This document shows, piece after piece, positions 1 to 10,552 of a stretch of DNA of 54,158 bases (within the stretch, counting starts at the first letter, position 1; every line of letters starts with the position of its first letter). The DNA is taken from the NCBI GenBank assembly GCA_001579985.1, contig LRSR01014756.1:1-54158 (forward strand). Direction: 5' to 3'. A program made the position numbers and the translations under genes. Under the pieces are notes generated by a model. The model saw nothing but the letters and a program-made list of their open reading frames with translations, was not told the origin of the DNA and searched no databases. This stretch comes from Hypsibius dujardini. Taxonomy: Eukaryota; Tardigrada; Eutardigrada; Parachela; Hypsibiidae.

Positions 1-1375
1 CCAAAACGCAAAACTAACGTACGTTGAACGTAGTAGACAAGTGATTATAGAACGTCTTTATGTACGAACAACATCTCACGGGGAAATCCAAGGTTCGCAA
101 ACAGAACTGGCACAAGAGTATTTTTGATACGTTAATACGTATCATACGGCAAAACGGGCTCTGTCGGGCAGCATCAATGAGATTTGCGCTATGTTGTGTT
201 GAAAATTCAATTAAAAAACTAGTTTCTTGTCGAATATAACCTGAAAAGTAAATTTGTATAAAATTAGTGTCCAAACAAAGAACCGGCTTTTGGTAACACA
301 ACCTTTTCTTCAAAGAATAACAAAATATTAACACCCAGTCTCTCTTAGATTCAGGTAAGTCGTCAAATGAGAACCAGTACATGAGGGGCGTGGCTAACGC
401 GCAACAAAAATGAAAAGGACTGATGTTGATCAATAAAGAAACTTCTTATTCTAACACGTAGTTGGCCAACATTCCTTTCTTCTTACAGCTCTTTTCAGTT
501 CGGGTGACATCTCTCAATGTTTTTTGCAGCTCAGCAACATACGCGAGGCGTGAGAGCTGAACATGAAACTGTGGGATATATTTTGTCTTCCCGTACTGTA
601 CGGCAATTATTTTTATGCTTCAGCAGAAAACGGAGCCCGAGCCAAGGGTACTTCTACTGTTGAGCAGGCCTTTTTTCAACCCTCGCTGTCCATTGTTTCT
701 TTCTGAGGGTATTTGAAAATTACTAACTGTTGCATTCAGAAAGATTTGTAAACTCAGCGACACCGAGAAGCGCAGATCAGATACACGACGATGTTACTCT
801 TGTGTTGAGCAACTTCCCTGAAGTCAACGATACCATAAAAGTTTGTATGAGTCAGTTTTAGGTGATGCAACTATACTTTAATCTAGATAAAATATGTTAT
901 CCAAGGGTTTCATTCGTGACGGCGAGAGTCTAAATCTGACGATCGGTGGATGGCCCGGACAAATACTCAAGGCTTTTATTTCACATCCCAAACGTAAGGA
1001 ATGTTCCTCCTGTCACATATAGCTGTAAACACGTTCACTCCTTTCTTTTTTAGATTTCGCGGACGACTACTTTGTCTTGGCTTTTCGAGGTAAATTACCA
1101 CCGTGTTAAACATTCGTAGCTGGTCAACTGTATATAGATAGATCCAGAGCTGTAACAGTATTTCTTCTAATTGGCGAGACAGGTTTAACAGGAACTGCTG
1201 TGCAGTACGGAATTATTACACAAATATAAAACACAGTCTGGAGCAATTGATTTGTTTTAAAAATTAAAAGTTTAGAGGGTGCTTGCGTTTTGTTGATTTG
1301 GCACATGAATATAAAGAATAAAAATTAAACAACCATGTTAAAAAACAACTTAAAAAATGTATTTGGTTGCGAACG
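1..1375. repeat. Left arm of a large inverted duplication
   Basis: This stretch is repeated in reverse complement at about 5500-6780. Matching landmarks are the segment around 60-200 with 6580-6715, the segment around 560-660 with 6120-6240, and 1255-1375 with about 5515-5640. Identity is high but interrupted by substitutions and indels. The arm reaches the first base of the window, so it may continue beyond it. It carries a damaged copy of the small gene found intact in the right arm. Confidence 0.85.
563..1089 (+). pseudogene. Damaged left-arm copy of small unidentified gene
   Basis: Three exon-like blocks match the right-arm gene: 563-647 (the ATG codons for MKLWDIF onward, donor G|GTACTT), 740-861 and 1054-1089 (12 codons). 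Block lengths of 122 and 36 nt equal those of the right-arm copy. The last codon of the second block is TAG where the right arm has AAG, and the region before the first block has lost the splice acceptor seen in the right arm. The copy therefore looks inactivated. No protein family was recognised. Confidence 0.5.
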
Positions 1376-1522
1376 GTAAGTCGACTATCGCAACTGTTTC
1401 AATCCCATTGCCTTCACAATCTCTTCAAAACAGGATTCAAAAAGATATCTTAGAACAAATTCATGATCACAAATCAGAGGTGAAAAGACCATAAACGAAT
1501 CCATAATTCGTGAAAAAACAAA

Positions 1523-1707
1523 ATGCAATTTCTTGTTCGCTTTTGGTAGGACAATCCACCTGTATCAGCAGTACCTACATGGGAGAATGTGTCCATAAAG
1601 ATACTTAATGTGGACTAGGTTTTAACAAAGACGGCCAGGGTCAAGGAAAGTGTGGGATGTTTCGGAGCATGACGGTTTGCTACTGTGACACGTGCTTAAC
1701 GTCCTAG
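1523..1707 (+). pseudogene. Defensin-like exon, broken
   Basis: From 1561 the + strand reads a cysteine pattern matching the two intact defensin-like exons of this window (8192-8399 minus, 30014-30251 plus), including a CGxFRSxxVCYCDxC-like end. It has an in-frame TAA at 1606-1608 and one cysteine replaced by Phe. The candidate start at 1523 is in another frame; one extra T in the run at 1541-1544 would connect it. No module exons were found downstream on this strand. It is probably a dead copy. Confidence 0.6.
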
Positions 1708-2944
1708 AGCCCAACTAAAATTGTAGCTAAAATAATAGATATGCTGTTACAAGTTTCCTCCGGTTCTCGCATTCGCTTATTTCATATTTCTGATGCGCTT
1801 GGCACCAAAATGCTATTTTGTTTATCTACTCTGATGGGTCCCAGTTTCGTCAAGGGCAAACTGGCACCTTTTTTGACCGAGAATGTTCGTGGGTCACCGA
1901 GAGAACTTTCACTGACGAAGCCTTTTTTGATTTTAATATTCATTTATCTTGATAGTGCGTCGAGTTTGCAGAATTGTTACGGTTCTCCCAAATTTAAACA
2001 AGTTACTTGACACCTTCAAGCCCATATTTACATTGCATGTAATTTTTTTTTCAGAAAAAATTACGGATTTTGAAATAACAAACTTTTTTAGAAATTCAAC
2101 ACGGTGCTTAGAAAATATTCTTTCAGGCTTGATTCAAAGTAAGCTCGGCAATTTACAATGAATTTAGGAATATACAAAGCACCAGGTATCCCCTAATTCT
2201 GATCTTCGTTTCGTTAGGTGGGGCTTTGGTTCCAGGTGAACTACATAGACGAGCATGAGTTTGACCAAGTATTGGCCATCGGTCCTTGATTGTGTTACAG
2301 TTTGTAGAGCCTCGTACAACAGACCACGCCAACTCCATTGGCTACTTCTATGTCAGACAATGTATGAGTTTGGCTTCATACCGAAAAATATGGTTCACTC
2401 CTCCAATGTAGCGTCAATCTCTTTTTCAATTACCGGACGCAGTTTCATTCAGAATTTGATTGTCAATCTGGTCGTTGATCAAACAAGAAAATCGGTAAAC
2501 GATATTTGGGCACAAGACACTAACAAAATGGAGGCCACTGTAGTTTAGCTCTACAACAGCCACCTACTGTTTCAAAGCCGTAGCGCTACACAAAATTTTT
2601 GCTGACTTCGTCAGGTCAACGTCAAATAAAATTTTGTGTTAGAAACGGTTAAGCAATCAGAGGTCTACGATAGTTAAATGTCCAAAAGGCAAAATATCGG
2701 ATGGAAAGTGAAAACAGAAGGTAAAATTGAATTCCCGAAAGTGAAATTTTTATTGTACCTCAGTGTACCATTTTACACAATTGTTCATCCCAGTCTTATC
2801 CTGGAATCTTGAATCGTTTAAGCAGGCCAGGGACTGAAAATATGACACTTAGCCGTTTCGCCCCCAAAAAATAGGGAAAAGCCCGCCTGTTTTTAATTAA
2901 AATCAAGTAAATCACTTAAAACAGGGTATACTAATATCTGTACA
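1708..2944. other. No gene recognised
   Basis: AT-rich sequence with only short ORFs on both strands. It lies inside the inverted duplication, but I could not align it to the right arm. A short open stretch near 2220-2287 has a coding-like composition, but it has no start, no domain and no convincing splice partner. Nothing can be supported. Confidence 0.4.
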
Positions 2945-3219
2945 AGCAAACAAACGTCGCTCCCACTGACAAGGGAATTTTTACTTGGGTCAGTCTGAGA
3001 ACGGGCCCAAATTTTTTTTATGGGTACGTACTATTAAACCATGATTTTAGAAAATATGACTGATCCCCTCGGTTCCCTGTTCGAGATGGAGATAGAGAAA
3101 TCTGGGAAAATTCTTATTGCAGCAGCCGCTTTAAAACTTTCACCATAGCATTGATTGATTGAATTACGAAAATTATTTGGTTCGTTTACTCATTTAACGG
3201 TTCAGGCAAGCAAAAATCG

Positions 3220-3411
3220 ATGAGCAAATCAATCGACAAACGAGTCGGGGCCACAGAAATGGTAACCAGCATCTTCGAATTCGTTCCAACAACCGTTAAA
3301 GCAGAGAGCTTTATTACACCAACCGCAACGGATAAAATAACAGGCCTGACAATTAAAGCAGTCTTCCATCAAGCTGACACTGTCAAAACAGTAGTTGTTC
3401 ATTGTCTGTAT
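3220..3411 (+). other. Possible exon, Thr/Lys-rich
   Basis: An open frame starting MSKSIDKRVGATEM with balanced codon use lies between two inverted-repeat arms. A potential acceptor (CGGTTCAG) precedes it. There is no recognisable domain and no clear partner exon. This is a weak call. Confidence 0.2.
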
Positions 3412-3551
3412 TTTTCGGTCTCTTCTCGTGATATCCGGCCTTGAAGAAGCGTACTGTATTTGCGGCTAGTCTTGTTTTGTGTTTATAAAACACATCTGCA
3501 TGCAGTAGAGAAAACAAGGTATAATGTCATAATCAGTTGTTAATGGCTTAC

Positions 3552-3669
3552 CTCGTATATACTCCTCAAGTTCTCTCTCGTGGTCTATCACTCTGCTCTT
3601 CTGCCAAACAGTTTCGCCGTACATTTGAAGAAGCAACTCGATATCATTTAGCGAGTTGATTTTAACCAT
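3552..3669 (-). other. Possible first exon, 39 codons
   Basis: On the minus strand an ATG at 3669 opens 39 codons starting MVKINSLNDIELLLQMYGE and rich in charged residues. It ends at a good donor (CGAG|GTAAGC) in phase 1. It could be an exon of a gene within the inverted duplication. The matching downstream exon was not found and no family was recognised. Confidence 0.3.
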
Positions 3670-4344
3670 TATGGCGAACAATGAAAGCAATGCAACATAT
3701 AGTTGAGGGCAAAGAATTTGTAAAGCAGTTCGAATGTAGTATACGACATGAAAAGGTTTTGCAAAGTCTCAAACAACCAGTCTGTCAAAATCATCAGACA
3801 ATCAACCAAATAATTTAATTCCACATTTGCGATTTGGTGAAATGGAGAAGATTGCTGATGAACGTTTTTCGATAATAAACGTTAGTGTACTGTGCTGAAT
3901 CAATCAATCAACGTTATTGCGAAAGCGTTAAAGTAGCTGCCTCAGTAGACATTTTTCCTGATTTACTCCATCTCGAACAGGGAACCGAGGGGGACCAGTC
4001 ATGTTTTCTGAAATCATGGTTTGATAGTACGTATTCATAAAAAAAGTTGGGCCCCATCTCACCCTGACCCAGATAATATTCCTTTGTGAGTCGTGTGTTT
4101 GCAAATCTGCAACTTACAAACGGAAAGCACTACTAACCGTAGCCCTAATGATCACACATAATATTTCAGCGATATGAATGTACTACCTGACAAAATCATT
4201 GCAGAACATAAACACTCACATCAGGGGTAAAAATAAAGTGCTACTGTAAACAAGGACTAATTTACGTGACATTACTATGAGCGGCAAAGCAGGATAAATA
4301 AAAATTAAAAATTCGCCCAAGCGAAGTCCAACAGAAAAGAAGTG

Positions 4345-7300
4345 TTATTTACCTCTAGCGCTGCTTCCCGACTTTATGATCGTCCCGTTAAGCTTGAAAC
4401 CTGTACATGTATTTCACTGTTACTATTAATTTTTATACGCTATTCGTAATCGGGTGCATTGGTACTGGTACCTTCGTCAGGGTTGCCCAAATATTGTCCG
4501 GTCCATGGTGTTGCACTGCCGCATCGGTTCTCGTTATTTGCCTCTTTGCAGTCGGTCACGCCGTCGCATTGAAAGTCTTTGCTGTCAAAGAACGAACAGG
4601 TCGCAGTAATATCTGAGGGACGGCTTGTGTCCAAGTAACCTTGAAAAAGTGCTGTAAAGTAGAAAAAGCATTGCATTTGTGAAAAAAAGTGCGACGGTAT
4701 TATTACATTGATTTTACCTTTCGGACCGGTGATCCATCGCTTGTCAAACGATAACGGAACCTGTTTCGCACACTCTAGGTCGTAGTACTTCCATGAAGGG
4801 TCGGTGGTTAAGTTCATTAGCTTTGTCTCGTAGCCATTGGAAGTGCAGTTGGTTTTGCACGAGTATGTCAAGTTGGAGTAAAAGTAGCAAAACCATTTTG
4901 GTGCACTGAATTCACTTAGCATGACACGGACCAATGGAGGAGTCGTTTCTTTTTCTCCTAAGTAACATGAGTTGTCGTTATGTTCGTACTTCTATTCATC
5001 GACAAATGGCGAACAACAACGACTAAAAAAATGAAACAATAAATTTATCTATTTATGCCAAGCGCTCATATTGTACACCAGTTGATATCAAGGGCAATAT
5101 CACTGGATTTTTTCTTGAAAAAACTACAGCTCTAAGTCGTGCGAGATGGGTGTCAAACAAAAAGCTGAGAGATGGATCAAAACCATATTCCCGATTTCGA
5201 AGCCTTAACTCAATTGATTTAGTCGACGATTAAAAAGTGGGGCAAACAAAATTTAATACTGAAAAACTGACAAGCTTCGATGAGATATCTTAATTAAAAC
5301 TATCTGGGATCACGAAGTCCTCGTTTCGTTTCGAATTCCTTGCAGCAGTTTCTGATTTTCGGGTACTGACGGGCAGTGACTCTTTATCCGCAAAGATTTT
5401 TATAGTTTTTATTCCATTGCGCAAAAAAATACAGATGTCTGGAACAAGTCTCTTCAAAAATTTACGGGTAGCATTTCTACTATTTCTATTTCTAGTTGGG
5501 CATTTCTATTAGAAGAATTTGAATCGCAACCAAATGCAGTTTTTAATTTGTTTTTTTTAAAATGGTTGTTGAGCAGCTATTATTTAATTTTCATCCCTTT
5601 TATTCAGGTGCAAAATCAGTAAAACGCAAGCACCCTCTAAGCTTTCGGCTTTCGATCTATCCACATACAGTTGATTAGCTATAAATGGTGACAATTTAGG
5701 TAATTTACCTCGAATAGCCAAGAGATAGTTGTCGTCCCCGAAATCTAAAAAAGAGAGAAGTGAACGTGCTTACAGCTATATGTGACAGGAGGAACATTCC
5801 TTACGTTTGGGATGTGAAATAAAAGCCTTGAGTATTTGTCCGGGCCATCCACCGATCGTCAGATTTAGACTCTCGCCGTCACGAATGAAACCCTTGGATA
5901 ACATATTTTATCTAGAGTAACGTATAGTTGAATCACCTTAAACTGGCTCATACAAACTTTTATGGTATCGCGGACTTCAGGGAAGTTGCTCAACACAAGA
6001 GTAACATCGTCGTGTATCTGATCTGCGCTTCTCGGTTTCGCTGAATTACCAAATCTTTCTGGAAGCAACAATTAGTAATTTTCAAATACCCTCAGAAAGA
6101 AACAGTGGACAGCGAGGGTTAAAAAAAGGCCTGCTTAACCGATTAAGTACCCTTGGCTCGGGCTCCGTTTTCTGCTGAAGCATAAAAATAATTGCCGTAC
6201 AGTACGGGAAGACAAAATATATCCCACAGTTTCATGTTCAGCTTGCAAAATAAATTGAGAGATGTCACTCGATCTGAAAAGAAAATCGTCTCAGAGTAGT
6301 AAGAAGAAGGGAATGTTGGCCAATTACCTGTTGGAATAAGAAGTTTCATCATCAACATCAGTCCTCTTCATTCTTGTTGCGCGTTAGCCACGCCTCTCAG
6401 GTACTGGTTCTCATTTCACGGCGTATGTGAATCTAACAGAGACGGTGTGTTAAGAAATAGTTCTTTTTTTAAGAAAAGGTTGTGTTACCAAAAACCGGTT
6501 CTTGATTTGGGCTGCAATTTTATACACATTTTTTTTCAGGTTATATTCAACAATAAACTGGTTGTTTATTGAATTTTCAACACAACATAGCGCAGATCTC
6601 CTTGATGTTGCCCGACAGAGCCCGTTTTGCTGTATGATACGTATTGACGTATTAAAACATTTCTTGTACCAGTTCTGTTTGCGAACTTTGGATTTCCCCG
6701 TGAAATATCATTCGTAGATAAAGAATTTCTATAAGCACCACTCTACTCCGCTAAACGTACGTTATTTTTGCGTTTTGGTCTTCGCAACCGTGAAAAAATT
6801 AGACATCGGGCGGAGCTGACAGCATGTTTTTGACGCAGATAATTCGGACGTGAATAATTTGTCGTATAGCAAGATTTTGGTAAATCAAGACTAGTTTTTG
6901 TTTGCAATTTATTTTCGAAAAAGCTTTGTAACAGCCAATCAAAAACAATTTCAATCAACTTCTGCAGAATAAGTACTTTTCTGTCCATGAGTTTGAAGCT
7001 GGTTTTAACCTGTCTTGTTCCATTTACAAAATGTAGGAAAATATGGGTAGGTCGAAGACGGACTTTTGGACTTTTGGCGAATAATAATAGCTCGATGATT
7101 CTGGTGCAGACAGAGCAAAATTTGCCTGCATGCCGGTCTGAGTTAGCTGGATTGAAGGATCAACGAAGCAGCTGGATTTTCTATGTGTTTATCACATCAA
7201 TAATGGGCGGCAAAGCTGTCTACCATAACAAACATTCTTTTATAGCAGCATGCTCCAGGTAATCCAACAATAACTCGTTGACGTTTAACGGCGTTGTCCA

Positions 7301-8399
7301 CATTTCACATCCTCGCGAAACGCTGTGAGACCGTTTTAAATATTGACTAGTCACAACTTACAACCCATATTTTGCATACAAAATGCGCAGCAAGAGCGCA
7401 TTTACTACGAATTTTTTTTAAATTCAATGCAACAATAAGAACACGTCACTAGTTGGAAATCATACGTGTATCGTGAGATAGGCTCTTTTGTTGATTCCGA
7501 TCCCATGGTGCCTGTCAGAGATAATTCGACAGTAGCACTGTCAATGATGTGAAAACTCGCCTAACTTTCAGTTTAATCATTATTCATAAGTGGGAAATTA
7601 TAGATCTGGAAAATAATTCAAAATGTTCAAGAAATGAAAAAAAATTCTCTGCAATTTGAGGTGCAAAGCTGTAAGCACCCTGTGGATGAAACGTTTGTGG
7701 GAGTTATCGAAGAAAGATTCATTCCAGTATTATTCTGATTGTGCTCTCTCTCTTTTGCTCGGCGGTTGTTGAACCAAACCTGAAGATGACAGGTAAATTG
7801 TGTACATTCAAATTATTTTTTCTCCCGTTAGCGTCTCTGACCTGTATAGTTTTTTTGGGCAGCGATAAATCCTTCGCAAGAGCTTCCTGGTCATCACGAT
7901 TGGGATACTGATTGCTACTAAATGCCGCTTCCAGCTTTTCACGTTGCGATGAACTAAATATGGTTCGAGCATGTCTTCCTCTTGTTTTGTTGTCCGCTGT
8001 TTTACCGGATGAGGTTTCGTTCAATGTGCGACCCTCCCCTACGGATGATGTACCTCTCCCGTTACCATCAGGATCTTTTTCGCTTTTAGTGGTAACGCTG
8101 ACAGGTTTTTTGGTTCTGTTTCCTTGGAATAAAGAAGACATTTTTCCACCTGCCAGCTTACGGTATGCAGTTCCTTTTATATTTCTCTTACCATTACAAC
8201 CATCACAAAAGCATACCGTAGTGCTTCGAAACTGACCACACTCTCCACCGCTCAGCTTGTCCTTCTGGCAGAAATTCTGGCATGCGGAGTCGTCTTCACA
8301 TTCCCCAGAATAGCTCTCGCTGATGCAGCGTTTTGGCGTAGTACCCTCACAGGTTGTGAATAAAATCAGGAAAAGCAAAGATAAAAAACTTTCTAACAT
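4345..8399 (-). CDS. Secreted defensin-like protein with FCYFY/NENRC module
   Basis: Four exons on the minus strand: 8192-8399, 4718-4957, 4472-4651 and 4345-4400. All junctions are phase 1 with GT/AG ends. The sum is 684 nt, encoding 227 aa. Exon 1 gives a signal peptide (MLESFLSLLFLILFTTCEG) and an eight-cysteine defensin-like (CS-alpha-beta-type) domain ending CFCDGC. Exons 2-4 encode the cysteine-rich module shared with 30014-31225 and 46862-47439; exons 3 and 4 have exactly the same lengths (180 and 56 nt) as relatives. The third exon contains an LDLa-like half motif, CDGVTDCKEANNENRC. The product is probably extracellular; its function is unknown. The 3.2-kb first intron holds a homeobox gene and a small duplicated gene on the same strand. 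The exon-1 ORF also runs on past its donor into the homeobox. Confidence 0.75.
5500..6780. repeat. Right arm of the large inverted duplication
   Basis: Reverse complement of about 1-1375, ending near the shared AACGTACGTT block and the adjoining TTTGCGTTTTGG. It lies wholly inside intron 1 of the defensin-like gene on 4345-8399, so the duplication or its insertion has lengthened that intron. Confidence 0.85.
5709..6358 (-). CDS. Small unidentified gene, right-arm copy (partial)
   Basis: Four consecutive minus-strand exons fit in phase: 6328-6358 (MLMMKLLIPT), 6151-6273, 5937-6058 and 5709-5744. Their lengths are 31, 123, 122 and 36 nt, with phases 1, 1, 0 and 0. The third exon encodes a segment containing IHDDVTLVLSNFPEV and a lone Cys. 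The last exon ends at a GAG|GTAAAT donor, so a 3-prime part is missing or unrecognised. I do not recognise the family. This copy lacks the TAG that interrupts the left-arm copy, so it is the better candidate for a working gene. It sits in the first intron of the defensin-like gene, on the same strand. Confidence 0.45.
7627..8141 (-). CDS. Paired-like homeodomain protein
   Basis: Two exons, 7842-8141 and 7627-7779, joined in phase 0 (CAG|GTCAGAG to TTCAG|GTTTGG). The product is 150 aa if the ATG at 8141 is used, or 236 aa if translation starts at 8399 in the defensin-like exon, because the frame is open throughout. After a basic, Ser/Thr/Gly-rich leader there is a complete 60-residue homeodomain with R5, F8, L16, F20, W48, F49, N51 and R53. 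The intron falls between homeodomain residues 46 and 47, the usual site in paired-class homeobox genes. Residue 50, which reads DNA, is Asn; this is unusual. The product should bind DNA in the nucleus, unless the secretory start is used. The short C-terminal tail after the homeodomain has no known motif. Confidence 0.8.
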
Positions 8400-10552
8400 T
8401 TTGTGGCTTCACGTGGCAATGAAGTTGTAATGGAAGGCCGAATTCGGAAGTGAGTCAAAAGTTAGAACTTGAAATGTTTCGCTCTTATTTCTCCGAACAG
8501 CGGAACTACTGTTCCTCGCTGCTATACCCCGTCGATATATCTGTCTGCAGTTGGTAAGAAAAAACCAGTATTTCCAGTGACTCAGAGATATTGCATTTGG
8601 TTGCCCAATTCTTTTTTTGCTATCTATGAAATAGACCGCCTAAGCTGACGTACGGAAGAATTTGTTTAACAGGTTCATCAAAGTTTTTGTCAAAGAACGC
8701 CAGTCATTCAAGGCAATTGAATAAGAAACTCATTTCCTGACTACGGTTGGTATGCTGAAGGGCAGCTGTACGTGACCACAATGTAAAATAGGAGAAACAT
8801 TTTAAGTTAAATAAAAAATTGGAAGTAAAACCTTAAGACATTACAACAAAATGTGAAGACTAATTTTTGTCGTTTTCAACAGATGTTGGTAAAACATTCA
8901 CCTTTTTTATCAAGAAAACCTTGCCTTCGGTTGATTCAAAACATTCTATCGCCAGCTAGCATTTCCTTGTCTGGCTAAATTCCCTTGCATTTCTGTGAGT
9001 CTCAGTCACTGGTTGTGATCGTCTTGAACGTAGTTCGACAACTGGTGAAATTGGCATAATAAAAAACAAAATTTTTGTATGAATTAATTAGCGCGTTCTA
9101 TCCAGTAACACCAAGTCAACGCGCAAGCTGCTAATTCCCGCTAACATTACTAGAAAAAACTGTTTAGGTTATTGTTTGATAACTCGAACGTTATAACAAT
9201 TTTTGGTGAATTGACGTTGTATATATATTGTTATATATTGTAACCATTTTCACAGTTACAATACGGTTCCTCTTTACCGTTTCTGTGCTGCTCAGCGAAG
9301 TATGACGATCAAGGCTGCGCTCAGGCCTGTGTCGCTGACAGTTTAGACTGCGGAAATGCGGCGATCTAGTCATTCAGTCAGTAGTCACCATAAATTTATG
9401 TTTTTCCTTTATAGCCTAATCTTGCTTCTGCTGCCAGCTTATGTGAGTAATTATGTTCATTTTTCACCCACTAAGTTGTCTCAGTGATTTCATAAGAAAT
9501 ATTTTTTTCACGTATCATGTAAACAACTTAAACTACAACTACTGCAGTTCGATTTGATTTTCATGATTGGTTCAATATATATATAAGACCACACTTAAAG
9601 TAGTGGCAACCGTACTCTTACACATCTTCCCTTTGATGCTATGGAAATGAAACCAATTTTACCTTCTAAAGAATGCATTTAGCACCTTGGTTGAGAAATT
9701 TCGTACAGATTGAATGAGACAAAAAGAGCTGGGGCCAGTTTCCCTAGTCATTATTTTTGGCCAAAATCAAATAAACATCTTCGGTTCAGCAAAATTATTA
9801 AACAGGTTTTCTCTAAGAAAGAAGTAAAATTACACTTGACTCCGTTATCCCATTACCACTAAATTTTTTAAACAAGGTGCGCTCCAAAGCGCCCACCGAG
9901 CATGTGACATACCGCAAAGTGAAAGTGAAACAGTCGCGTGCGCTTTTATTGTGAAAGATAAGCTCATTTAGTATGTACCACGAAACCTGACTATCCGGTT
10001 ATCACAAGTAATTAACAAAATGTTGATGATAGAATTGTTGGTGCTCACTCCAAAACACAGTGGCTAGCATGTGAGAGCGCATTTTGCTGGAACAAGTTCC
10101 CTACCTGTAAGTTAAAGTGCCTGCTGTCATGAGCGAAAGCTACAAGATAGTATTGGAAACAAAGGACATCTGAACCGGTTATACGTTTCAAGCAGTTGAG
10201 TGGTGACGCTAGTGCTCACGTTTCTTATATTTGACGAACAGATGCATACTGGTATTTGCCCGTATGATATGCAGAAAGCACGACAATAAGAAAAACGATT
10301 GCCATCGATCAGTAGTTCCTGTTAATCATTCGAACCGGTAAATTTTCCGCTCGAATATCGATGTTGCAAATTCGCATGCTACTGCGAGTGAAGAATAAAA
10401 TGTTCGTTATAATTCATACCCATAGTTTTTGTAGTAGGGTGGAGGACTAATTCGATATCAGTTATTAATATTTTTACAATCGTTCCAAGTCAAGATTTCA
10501 AAGGAGACTCAAAGAATTTCAAGTGCTGCCTGCATTATTTCAATCTGAAACA
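8400..10552. other. Intergenic, no gene recognised
   Basis: AT-rich DNA between two divergently arranged genes (the defensin-like gene on minus, the astacin on plus), so it should contain both promoters. There are short AT dinucleotide stretches near 9220-9240 and 9574-9585. No core promoter can be assigned reliably. ORFs in the region are short and look random. Confidence 0.5.

Larger units (their letters stand above)
2945..4120. repeat. Inner inverted repeat, about 180-220 bp arms
   Basis: About 2945-3170 matches the reverse complement of about 3895-4115. Both arms share a block containing CTCGGTTCCCTGTTCGAGATG, preceded by a run reading TATG..TACGTACTAT.AAACCATGATTT. The centre of this repeat (about 3530) is close to the centre of the outer arms (about 3390). 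It may therefore be the core of one large palindrome, or an inverted-repeat transposon sitting at its middle. The interior (3171-3895) is unique. Confidence 0.75.

Noticed and set aside
7719-8399. A single-exon 226-aa protein as literally read through 7842
   Set aside because: The frame after 7842 loses the homeodomain. The GTCAGA donor and TTCAG acceptor restore VWFNNRRAK exactly at the standard 46/47 intron site, so the spliced form is preferred.
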